Shown: one piece after another, positions 10,708 through 23,262 of the stretch
Layout of the letters: the number at the start of each line of letters is the position of its first letter
Position numbering within the stretch: the stretch's first letter is position 1
Source of the DNA: Termitomyces sp. T153
Lineage: Eukaryota; Basidiomycota; Agaricomycetes; Agaricales; Lyophyllaceae
DNA length: 64,000 bases
Assembly: GCA_018296165.2 (NCBI GenBank)
Contig: JACKQL020000047.1
Coordinates: 186,001 to 250,000, forward strand
Direction of reading: 5' to 3'
Notes under the pieces: generated by a model
Told to the model about the DNA's origin: nothing
Seen by the model: only the letters and a program-made list of their open reading frames with translations
Databases searched by the model: none
Position numbers and translations under genes: made by a program

Positions 10708-13541
10708 TTACCGCCACGATCCCAAACCACGACCGGGATTTGGAGCGCTTGTGAAGCTCATCAACGAGCTTTTGGGCCGAGGCCTTGCCCTTGGTATCAT
10801 TGTTGGTGGCGGTGTGGTTGAGAGTGGGCTTGGCGGGTGTGCAGTAACACATGCAGCCTCAGCGCTAGCGTGAAGAGGTGATGATTTAGGAAACGAAGAA
10901 TTTATACCAGGAGTCACAGGAGCAGCACTTGAAATAGTCGCAGAAGAGCTTCCAAAAGAAATCGCCGAAGAGTGGGATGAGTGAGAGAATGAGAAAGAGG
11001 GATTAAGAATCTCCTGCACCTTGCCCTGTGCAGCTGCACGCCGGGCATCATATTGATTTTTCAGTTCTACCATGTATGCATGCATCTCATCGGTGAGAAC
11101 CCAGTCGTCCTCGACGTCGGGCTGGCCAGGGAGGTCCATATCACCCAGAAGGTCATCTTCATCTCTCCAACGAGTATCGGGGAAGATTTCATCAAGCAGC
11201 ATCGCTACCGGTGGCTCGAGCTCACTGTAATCATCATAAGGTGTAGGGTCTTCTGGCGGCTCCCGGCCAAGCCCTCCCATGCTAAGGTCGATATAAACAT
11301 CTAGGAGATTATCATCATCCCCGCCCAAAATTGCAAGATCTTCTGCAGTGGGGTTTGTCCAGAAGAAGGATAGATAATCGGTATCTTCTCTATAGGCCGG
11401 ATCCAATTCACATATGGACATAAGCGGGCTAGAGGCACGCGGGGCAGTGAAACTAGTTGAAACATTCGAGAGATCATCGCTAACGCTCGAGACCTTCACA
11501 GGTAAAACATTGGTTCCGTCGTCTGATGTATTGTATACATCCCAGTTATAGGGCACGACCGCGTTTTCAGAAGACAAGGGAGGTGTCGTCGCATCGAGGG
11601 AGGTTACGGGAGACGTCATTAAGTCGAAAGACTGAGTGTGCCCAATAGGTGAATCAGAGCATGACAGCGCGTCGCTAACGCTATCCTCTTTCAAGAGCGA
11701 TGGGGTGTAATTCAGAGCAGGAAATTCCTCCACCCCACGACGGATGATGGGAGTGGATGGTAAAGAAAAATCATCTGAGGAGCCACTCTCCTCGACTATG
11801 GGTTCCAATGTCAAGATGACGGGTGAGGTATTCACGGAAAGGAGGCTATCGGCGACGTAGGAGGGTGATAGTTCGGGCTCGATTGGGTTGTTCGGAGAGT
11901 TCATGAGGACATCGGTATGAGTAAAGAGAAGTTGAACAGCGAGTACATCGGACAAAGGTAGATCTTCGCCATGAAACGGAAGCTCTGCCAGCGACCCCGA
12001 GTAGTCAACCTCATGAGGGTGGGAACTTCGGATTGGGGCACATTGATCAAGTAGGACTTGTTCACTGGAAGAGGATGGTATAGCCAAAGGCTCGACATGA
12101 CATGAAGGCGTGGGATATGAAGGTGTGAGACATGAAGGTGTGGGATATGAAGGAGTAGCTTGAACGTTATCTGGAGGGCATGAGGCCTCTGCCAGCGTTA
12201 TGACGCGGCCAGGAAGGATTTCAATGAGAGGGGCGGTAGCCCTCGGAAGAGAATGGGAAGGGACAAGAGGTTCACAGGATTTTGACTCTATTTCTGAAAA
12301 GCTGGAACGTTTCTGCTCATCAAGCAACGGTGGCTCCTCAATAGACACTGCTATAGTCTGCTCGGGTATGATCGACTCTGTCTGGTTGAAAGTAGCGTGG
12401 CGTTCAGAAACCGATAGTGTAACCTCGAGATCAACTTGAGTAACTGGCTCGCCAAAAGTAGCTTGACATTCTTCAGAACCTGACAATAATTCTTCAACAG
12501 TGACGTCAACGACTGGTTCGGGAATGACCGCCGCCATTGGCGAACTGCTGACTTTTCTGTCTCGTGGATAATCGTGGGCCATGTTTCTCTCCAGGTTCTC
12601 AGGCGCTTGATGCTGTGGCTCGCCTATAACGTCCTGAGTGATGGTCTCTGTTCGAGTGGGCTCCGTAGCATCGTTTCCGAGAGGAGATTGGACGTCGTGA
12701 CAGGTGGGAGTCTCAAGCTCAAGTACGTTTCCCTCTGAACCTTGCTCAGAAATCTCCTCTGGTACCCTGGGACGCTGACCCTCGATGAATGTAGGTGTGC
12801 ACATCGTCGCTGGCATCGGAGGACATACGAAGGGAGTCGTTGATCGGTCCAGGTAGACGAACCAGGTAGGATACGAGAAGCAGCGTCGAAGTAGCACCGG
12901 TGCCAAGGTGACAAGAGTAGTCATCGCTCCTGCACAATTTGCCATCCAAGTGGGCATAGCTGTCCAGCGAGTAAAGTATGCAGCCATAGTGGGAAAACAC
13001 TCCCTTATGACGATTCCGTACACTACAGAACGAAGGACTGTCAGAATGGAAGTATTAGTGATGGGGTTCAGAGTAAAAGAAGGAAGGTGGCCATACAACA
13101 GCTGAACGTGATGTGGGCCACGAGGCAACGGGCCACGGACACGAGTTCAAGTTGAGCTATATCAGATTTATGACACACCTGCACTTGAGTATATCTGGGC
13201 GTATTGGAAGAATGAAGAGAGGGTGGAGAGGTTGTGAGGGGATTCGAAGCTGAGGCTGACTTTATGAGCAAAATCGTCGTGGCGAGCAGAGATACCACGG
13301 AGAACGTAACGAATACCCAAGGGAAATGGATGACTGGGAGAGTATGAGAGGTCGGAGTGGGTGAGGGATAGGAACTTTTCGGTGTTGGGAAAAGAGAAGA
13401 GGCGAAGTGGTTTTCTGATGCGACACCACCTGAAAGGAAGAACGATTCCCATACAGCAAGTGCATAAGCCACAGCCTTCATGGCAACCAAAGAACGCGTT
13501 ATCTGAGGTAAATAAGTTATTAATGATGCTTGACTGGCCAT
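10708..13541 (-). CDS. Uncharacterised membrane-anchored acidic Ser/Pro/Thr-rich protein A (GSWR paralogue)
   Basis: The model is two exons (13541-13179 and 13101-10708; intron 77 nt, GTGTGT...TTCAG, phase 0) giving 918 residues. Residues 1-85 hold hydrophobic stretches, notably HFPWVFVTFSVVSLLATTIL, that look membrane-spanning. A further hydrophobic part follows the intron (SILTVLRSVVYGIVIRE; GAMTTLVTLAPVLL). The remaining 700 or so residues are low-complexity and acidic. Acidic or helical islands such as DDWVLTDEMHAYMVELKNQYD occur near the end. The last residues are PRPKSSLMS..APNPGRGLGSWR. The layout and C-terminus match the plus-strand gene at 28125-30656, so the two are paralogues. No known domain is recognised and no function is proposed. 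The start ATG was chosen because it aligns with the paralogue's start. Confidence 0.72.
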
Positions 13542-14371
13542 TCTCGTAGAAGTTGGGGTAAAAGAGGAGTATAGAGGCTGACAGAAACATTTCAAGATAT
13601 ATTCGGTTTCCGACTGGCCACTCGTGGACTGTCTCATACAGTAGAACTCAAACTTAAAAGCTTCATAAGGTCCAAACGTTCAGGATCTGTAGGTTAACCT
13701 AATCGAGATGAATAGGTGGATCAAAACATCAAAGGGATGATTACGAACCGAATCTTGAAATGATAAGGTCCATTTTGAATTGCGCTAAGCCAAAAACGAT
13801 GATTTAGATGTCAATTAGTAAGAGCGCAAGGATTATAATAAGAGCGCAAGAATTATAATTGAGCTGGACCTCCCGTGAAAGCACCACAAAAATTCCCATG
13901 CAAGTGGTCAGTGACCAATGGAAACCGACTAAAAACGCGTACATAAAGCCAAACAATGACTTGATCGGTTTATCCCGAAGAAGCCTTGTCTGCTTTCCAT
14001 ACTCTCGCTCAAGATTCCCATCCAAAAGATATCTAGTGTGCCAATTCTTCTAGCTAGGAAAAGTCGTGTTTTGAGTCATTAAAGAATATACGTTCTTGAC
14101 TTTTTATTTCGACTGAATCGAAACGCTAAATAGCCTAGCCTATTCATATCTACAATACGCTGTCACGATAGAGACTGGAGCGAGACCACTTTTTACTGCC
14201 GAGACACCTTCCATACGGTCCTGAAGACATATGCTCAAACTCGGATATCATGGCGGACCCAGTGCACCATTATAGTTTCTTGATCACCTGAGATCACTTG
14301 GCGGTGGGGTTGTTCGTTCGCTTAAGTCTCTCGCATATGAAGGATGCTGTCCTGGTGGGAATGGTTAAGAA
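13542..14371. other. Divergent promoter region; no gene seen
   Basis: This is the space between minus-strand gene A and plus-strand glyoxal oxidase 1. It contains a 20-bp tandem duplication at 13820-13859 (AAGAGCGCAAGGATTATAAT and a one-base variant). No coding signal is convincing. Confidence 0.5.
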
Positions 14372-16480
14372 ATGCTGCCTTTTCTGTATCTTCTTGCTAC
14401 CAGTCTCGTAGTTTTTGCGGCTCCCTCTAGTGTCGGATGGCACTTCATCCAGAATGCTACTACAGGCATAGTCCCGCTTGAAGCCATCGTTGTCTCACCA
14501 ACCCTCATTCTACTCTTCGACCGCGTCGAGAATGACCCCCTCCAGATCAATGGCGCAGGTGCTTGGGGTGCATTTTGGAATTTGGAGACGAACAAGCCGA
14601 CCCCAATTAGTTTGATATCAGATAGTTTTTGTGCCAGCGGGGGCTTCTTGAGCAACGGAACGATGGTGAATATTGCTTTTTGAACATACTTAATCGCTTG
14701 AAAGTGAGTTTTACGGATTAGGTTAGTGTCGCAGGAAACGATGTCGAAAGTCCAGAGACAGAACCAGACATGGATGGACGCATGATGATTAGATTGTTGG
14801 AACCTTGTGACGATCCAAACGGTGTTGGGTGTAGGATCATCGAAGATCCCAATAAACTTCGTCTCGCAGAGACAAGATGGTACCCTGGATCTTTGCGGAT
14901 CTTCGATGGATCATTGGTGCGTATACTAGAGCAAATCTGCAGCTGGATCCTGATGATGTGCAGATGGTCATCGGTGGTATGCACGAGACAAGTCTATTCT
15001 ATAACACGGATCCTGTCAATAGCTATGAGTTCTTCCCTCCAAAGGATGACGGCAAGCCCCGACCTGCGCCTTTTCTTGAGAGGACCTTGCGCGTGAATCT
15101 CTTTCCGAGGTGAAAGATTTTTTCCCCCAGAGTAAACATATTTTGATGTCAATGTAAAGAGCGCTCGCCCTCCCAGATGGCAAGGTATTCATGATTGCCA
15201 ACAATCAAACTATCATTTATGACGTCGAGACAAACGTGGAGACTTGTCTTCCCGATATTCCGAATGGTGTCCGCGTTACTAACCCGTTCGACGGAACCGC
15301 GACCTTATTACCACTTCGTCCACCCCTCTATGTTCCAGAAGTCCTTGTATGTGGTGGATCAAACTCTAGTGACTCCCTCCCCTCAGAGCAGTTGTCCTCA
15401 CAAGATCCTGCTTCCGATCAGTGCAGTCGCCTCGTACTTACGCCTGAAGGAATCAAACGTGGATGGACTGTCGAACACATGCCAATAGGACGCATGATGT
15501 CAGAGATGGTACTTATGCCAGACGGTAGGGTGTTGATCATAAATGGTGGTGCGACGGGTTATGCTGCTGTTGGAAGCGTTGCGGATGCTATTTCTGGCAA
15601 CTCCAATGCAGATCATCCTGTGTAAGTCTTACTTTCACTTTTTATCTCCTCATCCATGCTCGTAACACTACCTTTTTCTGAAGTTTCAGACCACTTCTCT
15701 ACACTCCGAATGCCCCGGCTGGGCAGAGGTTTGATGATAAGTCAATACCGGAAACAGATATCCCACGTCTGTACCATTCTGTCGTGACATTGACACCTCA
15801 TGGGTGAGCTATTTCCATAGGGCGAAGAAACTTCGTCGCTCATATGAACAACTCAGGAATATATTTATCGCGGGATCAAATCCAAATGCAAATCTCAACT
15901 TCACTGTACACTTCCGTAGGTGAGACAGCCTCTTATTGCCTTGTCTCCCACCTCTAAATCGATTTGCTGAGTAGTGAATTCCGCGCAGAGTATTTGAACC
16001 CTCCATACATGACCGTTGCGCGCCCGAGCCTTCGCAACGTCCCAAAAAGCATTCCTTTCAATCATACTTTCACCGTCCCCGTTGATATTCCTACGAATCT
16101 CAAAGGAAGAGATATACAAGGTCAGCACCTACTTGCTCTCCCACATGGTTCCGTCTATTTACGGACTTACGCTCAGTGGCTCTGATGGATCTTGGCTTCT
16201 CATCTCACGCATTTCACGCAAGCTCGCGTCTCGTCTTCATGCAGGCTGACCTTGCGCACAATCGCAAGTCTATTACTATTGTCGGCCCGCCCAACAATCG
16301 TGTATATCCACCAGGACCTGGTGCGTCGTTCTTAGCTACCGAGGTATTTGATATTAAAATGCTCATATAGGTTTTATTTTCCTCACTATCGATGGTGTGA
16401 CGAGCGAAGGAGCACATGTTTTGATCGGTAATGGTGCATCGCCGCCTGTGGAGGATCAGGGAGTGCCGCTTTCCATATGA
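14372..16480 (+). CDS. Glyoxal oxidase-like copper-radical oxidase 1 (AA5)
   Basis: Nine exons join exactly in frame to 1674 nt, 557 residues, matching the usual size of fungal glyoxal oxidase (about 560). The exons are 14372-14665, 14722-14916, 14964-15109, 15160-15621, 15690-15803, 15857-15919, 15975-16120, 16177-16320 and 16371-16480. The enzyme class oxidises aldehydes such as glyoxal outside the cell and makes H2O2 for peroxidases. A signal peptide ends near AAPSS. The metal site is complete: Cys86 in [13 protein letters not shown] (the thioether-linked Cys), Tyr152 in TRWYP, Tyr394-His395 in RLYHS, and His484 in GFSSHAFH. The C-terminal fold segment [11 protein letters not shown]...[15 protein letters not shown] is present. 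No WSC module is seen. It is followed head-to-tail, after about 400 bp, by a close paralogue. Confidence 0.92.
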
Positions 16481-16876
16481 CATACTGTCAGCTCTGACTA
16501 ACAACCGAATATGTAATGTAATCTTTTATCATATCTTACAGGTGTCACGATTGCCCCAGAACAGCAACTTCGCCGAACAATGAGGTCCATCTTTAGCCCC
16601 GGATTATCTTCTCTCCGAGTTGGCTGATTGACGTGCGAGTTGAGGAATTTGGACCCCACTACCTAGTATGAAAAGAACAAGCGAAGCGAGATAGGTAACG
16701 GAACAAGTTTAATTTCGTCTGTCTGCTCAGCTGGGTGCTCTATTATAAGAGCCTTTACATATCTTAAATATGTCACTTGTGTGAACATTGGCCTCCCCAG
16801 AAGGGTTACGAATCCCACCATGACCCACGTCTCATATGGTATTGCTTCTATAAATTCAGAATAGTGAGTCAAAGAC

Positions 16877-18999
16877 ATGACGATGTATCTATCTTTTCTA
16901 CTTGATATCTTTCTTGTAGCTTTTTCTGTTATAGCGGCTCCAGCCCCTGCTGGATGGACCTTTGTACAGAATGGCACAACCGGTATCGTTGGATTGGAAA
17001 CTGTTATCATCTCACCCACACTAGCACTTATGTTTGACCGTCCTCAGAATGATCCGCTCCAGCTGAACGGATTTAGTGTTTGGGGCGCTTTCTGGCATTT
17101 CGAAACAAACACGGTTTCCCCCGTTAGTTTGATCTCGGATTCCTTCTGTGGCAGCGGTGGTTTCTTAAGTAATGGAACAATGGTGCGAAACTTGGGTTGC
17201 TGGAGTGCTTCTGTCTTGTTTATGCGTCCTTGGGATTGAAGGTCAGTGTAGGCGGAAATGCCGTGGAGAGCCCAGCAACGGAGCCTGACGCCGATGGGCG
17301 GATGATGATTCGACTCCTCGAGCCTTGTACCGATCCTAATGGCGTTGGATGCACCATTTTTGAAGATGCTGCTACCCTCCATCTTACCACAACGCGATGG
17401 TATCCTTCTTCTTTGCGGATATTTGACGGGTCGCTAGTATGTTCAAAGAATATAGTACAGTCTGCTGTTTACATTTAATGATATAGATGGTAATCGGAGG
17501 CATTCATGAAACCACTTCATTCTACAACAACGATTCGGTCAGTAGCTTCGAATTTTTCCCACCCAAGGACAACGGTGTTGCACGGCCATCCGCTTTTCTT
17601 GAACGCAGTCTCCCTGTTAACCTCTTTCCTAGGTACGTTAAACTGTTTAATTACCAATCTTCTCCCGAGCATTCTGTCAGAGGTTTCTCTCTACCAGATG
17701 GACGAGTGTTTATGATAGCCAACAACCAAACAATAATTTATGACATCGAAGCAAAAACCGAAACAATATTGCCCGATATTCCCAACGGCGTTCGAGTCAC
17801 CAACCCCTTTGACGGTACTGCAACGCTCCTTCCCCTCTCCCCACCCCTCTACACGCCGGAAATTCTTGTATGCGGTGGTAGTAATTCCAGCGACACCACA
17901 CCACCGGACCAACACTCCTCTCAGGACCCTGCCTCAGATCAGTGCAGTCGTATTGTGGTCACACCTGAAGGAATTCAGCGTGGTTGGATCGTTGAAAGAA
18001 TGCCAGAGGGTAGAGTCATGCCGGAAATGATACTTTTACCGGATGGTCGCGTGCTCATTATTAACGGGGCTGCAACTGGCTATGCATCGATCGGTAGTGT
18101 GAGGGACCCAATAGGAAATTCTAATGCCGATCACGCAGTGTAAGTGATGTGCTGGCCAACATCTTGGAATGTTAGCTCTTAGAAACACAAGGTTACGGCC
18201 AGTCCTCTACGATCCCAATGCACCACTTGGGCAGAGGTTCAGCAACGACGGCTTGCCTTCTTCGGAAATTGCTCGCGTGTATCATTCGACTGTGACTTTG
18301 ACGCCAAATGGGTACGTGTCAGGCACAACTCAATACGAAGCTTAGTTCTTACACCGAAGTTTAGAAATATATTCGTTGCTGGCTCAAACCCGAATCAAAA
18401 TCCCGGAGTCGTCAACAACACTAAATTCCACACGTCTGTCCTTATTTAGACTGCTCCTTCTTTACATATTTACTTTCTTATTTCAAGGGAATTCCGTGCG
18501 GAATATCTCAATCCGCCATACATGAGCGTCGCGCGTCCAGAGTTGCACAATGTCCCAGCAACTCTACCTTTCAATCATACTTTTACTGTAGACGTTACAA
18601 TGCCTCCTGGACTTGAAGCCAGAAACGTTCAGGGTACATTTCAATGTCTATAGCTGATTGACCTACGAGAAACTCATCCCCTGAATATAGTTGCTTTGGT
18701 AGATCTCGGGTTTTCAACTCACGCCTTTCATTCGAGTCAACGCCTAATCTTCATGCATGCTCTGCTTTCACCGAATCACGATTCGATTACTATTACAACT
18801 CCGCCAAATAACCGCGTGTATCCTCCCGGCCCTGGTACGCAAAGTCCTTCGCGTCATTGTGAAATGTCCTCTAAAGTGCTATTCCCAAGCCTGGATTTTT
18901 ATAACTGTTGACGGCATCACAAGCACTGGTACACACGTCTTGATTGGAAATGGACAAGCTCCGCCCGTACAGGACCAAGGTATACCGTTGAAGCTATAA
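16877..18999 (+). CDS. Glyoxal oxidase-like copper-radical oxidase 2 (AA5), tandem paralogue
   Basis: It has the same exon layout as its upstream neighbour. Conserved parts run in order: signal peptide ending near [83 protein letters not shown] and the end GIPLKL. All expected copper and radical residues are kept, so an active extracellular H2O2-producing oxidase is likely. The intron at 17634-17681 is 48 nt and has no stop codon, so it could be read through; its borders (GTACGT...TCAG) and the paralogue argue that it is spliced. A second start ATG lies two codons downstream. The two genes are likely a recent tandem duplication. Confidence 0.9.
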
Positions 19000-19607
19000 T
19001 TGTAATGTTTTTTCTATTTCAATGAAAACATGGCTTGTCTTCCCTTGGTGGAGCAATAGCCCGTTCGGGAAAAAATTTGAAGGTTTCCGTTTACTTAAGC
19101 CAATGTACCATGGCGACCCATACTCACCGCTGGCTAGAACAGCTTAGCCTTTTGCGCAAGAAATGTTGACGTTGCCTAAAGCCGGCCATTCTGCAACTCA
19201 TTTTGAACTAAGTTCCTCTTTTTCAATTTTGCTCGGACAACAGTCCCTAATCTCAAAAATAGAAATCACTGACATGGTATACTTCCGTTGAATATAATGC
19301 ATTGGAACATTGCGAATTTGAATTATCCCAATTTCGATGGTTATCTTGCCAAGGAATGACATCTTTTTTTCTGTAAGTACACAGCCAGTCCGATGACGTA
19401 ACACTATTGAGTACTTCGGTCCTTGGGCAGTGCTTGCGACTCATGTATTGTTCTCAGAATATATTATTGATATGTTCAGCTTCAGTTCGTCAAGGACAAA
19501 GGATCAATATCATGGTGTTCTCGGTGAGCTGTGTCAGTTTTTATGCCTTTGGGCCGATTGATCTTTCCAACTTGATTACTCCCGTCAACCAGCGCCTCAG
19601 GCTGCTC

Positions 19608-21898
19608 ATGTATGAACAAGCTCAACATCTTGTTTTGCCAGATAGACCAGGTGAGGAATGACATATAGAGCCCAGATCTCACCGTTTGTCTTAACCGATC
19701 TTGATAGGAGCGTTGTTAATTGGTTTCCTTTTGGCGGCAGTGTATGTCCTCATAGCGCCCTTGATTTCCTCTGTTGAAGTTTGCACAGCTTGTATGGTGT
19801 TAGCACACTACAGGTACGTATAACGAGAAGGCAAATTCTACGCCACAAAAAGACCTCTGTATAATGAACGAGGAAATAACCTTCGATGAGTCAGACCTAT
19901 CTATACTGGTTCAACTATCCAAAAGACCGTGCAGAAACAAAGGTCTTAGTTGCTGCGGTTTGGTGAGGTTGATGTAGCCATTGTTTTTCGGCGCCTTTCC
20001 AATTTACTTCCATTTAGGATGCTTGACACCACACACACAGTGCTCAGTGCGTAATATTGACCACGTTTCTGTTCTACGATCACAGATGTCGATTATTTCT
20101 ATAGTGTCTATATGCTTATACTATTATCTGGTAAGCTCTAGAATGCCACGAAACTGGTAACACCTTATAACAAGGAAAAGGTCACAAATTATGGCAATCA
20201 ACCAACCCTCACCTCTGGACATTGGTAGTTCATAACCCTTAATGTCTCGAAGTTTACATGTGACTGATCATATCTCACTTGAGGTCTCTCTTTGTGAGTC
20301 TCGATTTATTATCGAATCGGAGCTCACGTTGATTTATAGCCCCCTCAAACTAGACATCCTTGATCATTAATGTAAGAATTTCAAAATTTGTCTCTTTCAT
20401 GGTTGGAATTGAAGGATAACAGGTCAACATCGCTTTCCTTGTTCATGTGTTCGTCATTATCCACATGCACCTTCGGTCGAAAATAACATCCTTTGACAGT
20501 TTCTTTACACTGCAAATATTTCGCTGTATGTGATAATCCCCTTTTGTCTGTATATATTATCCTCACTTGATCGGAAAGTCAGTAAGGTGGGAGTGAGATG
20601 GTGGTTGGCTTCGTTCACGGCAAGTCTCTATTTTCTTATTCATTTGTCATAATCAATGCTATCTTATATGCAGGGCCTCCTCTCCTTTGCACAATTCAGT
20701 TTGGGGATTGGTGCGTATGCAAATCATCGAGAATATACTGTCCCATTATGCTTTCGCCAGTCACCTCAGCCTTTCTGTCAGGGAGAGAGATATCTTACCA
20801 CTGATTCGTCCATTGATCCGTTTGTTTTCTCTGATTGCAGAATCATCAAGAGAGATTTCAGCAAATTTAAAAGTCTATCGGTATGTTCCTCCTTTCTCTT
20901 TTTGTTTCATCTATAATGCCAGAAAATGAAAATGCTGTATATTCATAGACGATGTCCGTCCTTCCATTTGTCATACTTGCACTCCTATCGGATATGGTGA
21001 TTACTACCGCGCTCTGCATGCTTCTGCGCGGTCAAAGGACAGAGTCCAAGAGGTGAAAACCGTTTTTGGAGTTTGAACTTGTATCGTGCGCCCTAATTCT
21101 ACGCTAGAACCAACACGCTTCTCAACAAACTCATAAAATACGCTATTAATCGATGTATGCTTATCTTGTGTGTGGAAATTCATTATTTCTAGATACATCC
21201 TGACTTTTTGTGCTCTTCAGGATTGTTGCGTTAGCGGAGGCGATCATTGTGAGTTCATTGTATTGCCCAACTCCCAAATTCTTGATAATCCCTATAGTTT
21301 TGTGTCTTCCCTGACAGCCTTTGGTTATGGACATTGGATTTTGTCCTTGGTAAATGTGAGCAGAACTCGCAGAATTTGACCTCATTGCTGTTTGTCCTAT
21401 CGTCTTGACGGTCGAGCAAATTAGTGTATTCCAACAGTCTTCTCGCGACGTTGAATAGTAGACGTTCTTTGCGAGCCAGAATGACCACGTTCGTCGATGT
21501 AGAGAGGGAAGTTGTCGAGGTGTGTACGCTCAATTTTTCTCTCACTCAAATAAACTAGAGCTGATGGCAAACGCAACGGATCAAAGTATGTGGACAACTT
21601 CACGGTGGTAAGTCTTGCAATACCTGTTGACTTTCAAAATTGTGCTGATGTATTCATATATCATGACCAGCCACTTGAGTTCTCAAATCAAGCAGAGGAA
21701 AGACAAGATATACCACGATCTACATCTACCAACATCGGTGATATTGTTCCTCAGGTCGGGGCCAGCCAAGTCATCGCTCAAGCTCGCGAGATTGAATTCG
21801 AACGATCACCTGAAACACTTCCTGTGTCGACCCACAAGTCTCTGAAGTTGTCAATGTCCGGGACTTCCCTTGGTATCTCAAAAGTTCGAACATTGTAA
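19608..21898 (+). CDS. DUF6534 family seven-helix membrane protein
   Basis: About a dozen exons carry the family's signature in order. Near 19.7 kb: PGALLIGFLLAAVLYGVSTLQTYLYW. Then NYPKDRAETKVLVAAVWMLDTTHT, VTNYGNQPTLTSGHW, RWWLASFTGLLSFAQFSLGIG, IIKRDFSKFKSLS, SDMVITTALCMLLRGQRTESKR, TNTLLNKLIKYAINRCMLI, LDFVLGKLYSNSLLATLNSRRSLR, and a polar tail ending SMSGTSLGISKVRTL. Such proteins have seven predicted helices; their function is unknown, and they are greatly expanded in Agaricomycetes. One intron appears to start with GC (GCAAGT near 20630). Most joins are good, but the 20.2-20.5 kb and 20.7-20.85 kb joins are uncertain, so a small defect cannot be excluded. The start was chosen about 14 residues before the first helix, as is usual. 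Confidence 0.72.
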
Positions 21899-22138
21899 CT
21901 TCTGCGTCTGGAGAATTTTCAGACATTATGAATGACCCCGCGGTCAAACAAGGGATTGGCGAGAAGAATAGAATGCACAAACAATAGGCATGCCCATACA
22001 TGGCTTGAAGGAGGCATGCGGCAGGGCTGATAATCGTGGGTGGAGACCGAGAAGCGCGGGCAAAACACCATGCTAACATCTTTATTTTACCGAAAGCGAT
22101 CAGATAAATAATCAAATTACATAGAGTACAAGTTCACG

Positions 22139-22363
22139 TCATTTCTGATCCGTTAATGTCTGGGGCAAATTCCAGAGTTCGGATATGGCGGATCTCAGCA
22201 TCTCGTAGAGTACTAGTCTCACTTGTGACTGGGTAATGCGCAAACGAGGGTATTTGGAGAGAAACCACTTTATAAACTCAAGACCTGGCATGTAGGGAAA
22301 GAATTCCTGCTGAGTGCAATTTTCAGGCTGAAAGCAAGGAAAGGTTGAGTATTTTGCAGCCAT
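22139..22363 (-). CDS. Possible small protein or lone exon, unknown
   Basis: A 74-codon open frame has a plausibly folded composition (PYMPGLEFIKWFLSKYPRLR...LVLYEMLRSAISELW) but no family is recognised. It lies between two plus-strand genes. It may be a real small gene, a remnant, or chance. Confidence 0.2.
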   Translation of the reverse strand: MAAKYSTFPCFQPENCTQQEFFPYMPGLEFIKWFLSKYPRLRITQSQVRLVLYEMLRSAISELWNLPQTLTDQK

Positions 22364-22594
22364 CTGTCAGTTAAACTTCTGCGCCGGTATGCTACGAGAT
22401 AGGATTCCGTTTGGACAAATGGTCCCTCGGAATGCCAGGGTGTCATCGACGAATCAACAACGTAAGTTTATGAACTCATAGCTTCAGAAAGGCAAATGTT
22501 CGAGATCGTATGACTGATCTGTCAAAACCTCATTGGAGGCAGTAGCAGCCTATCGTGGCTGGTAGTGGGTTAGACTCAGCCCCAGCTAGAAAGC

Positions 22595-23084
22595 ATGTCT
22601 TCGCGGGTAAAGAAGACAAAACGAGGTAAGCGACGCGTATCTACAACCGTACCGAAAACTTCCCACGCCCCCTCAACTCCTGACATGATCCAGTACAATA
22701 ATTACAAGTATGGTTTTGTGAACCTGTAAGAATATGTGATGGATATTGTCCGCAGAGTTTGTTCGGTCATGAATCGGATCAGGGTGAAATAGAACGAACA
22801 GAACTGTTTGATCATGAGGTCGAGCTTATCAACATAATCAGCATGTAAGTATGCAAATATCCAGTTTCTGCTGTTAGTCCCCGACTCCTAGACATGGACT
22901 GTTTCCTGGGAAACGTACGCGTCATCCGGACTCATCGAAACTTTTTGAGTTGACAGCAAGGGAGGCGATGCAACACGTCGAAAGGATGCCTGCGGAATCA
23001 CCAGGAGGTGCAGATGAGATGAGCGCTCCTGTGGCTGTGGATCCTCAAATCTCGGGGACCTACCTACATTTTAGCGCCCACTAA
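22595..23084 (+). CDS. Small unknown protein, three exons
   Basis: Three exons join in frame. The first starts MSSRVKKTKRGKRR (basic). The second carries LFGHESDQGEIERTELFDHEVEL (acidic). The third runs from HGLFPGKRTRHPDSSKLFE through REAMQHVERMPAESPGGADE to the end TYLHFSAH. Introns are GTATGG...GCAGAG and GTAAGT...CCTAG, both of normal fungal length and in compatible phase. No signal peptide, membrane segment or known domain is seen. The basic start suggests a possible nuclear location, which is only inference. Confidence 0.5.
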
Positions 23085-23262
23085 ATTCATCTAGCAAGTG
23101 TAGACGTTTGCTAAATCACGGGGAGGCATCCCCATATAGACGCAATTCCGTGACCGAGATATTTGTTTGCCCTATGTATACCAGGCCGTCTCCCCGTAAA
23201 GCCAGTCTGTCACCCCACTTCCTTCCTTCCACCACCACACCAGACCAGAATCATACCAGATC

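Noticed and set aside
13820..13859. 20-bp direct repeat as a possible CRISPR-like or operator array
   Set aside because: There are only two adjacent copies with no spacer, in a eukaryotic genome; a simple tandem duplication is enough.
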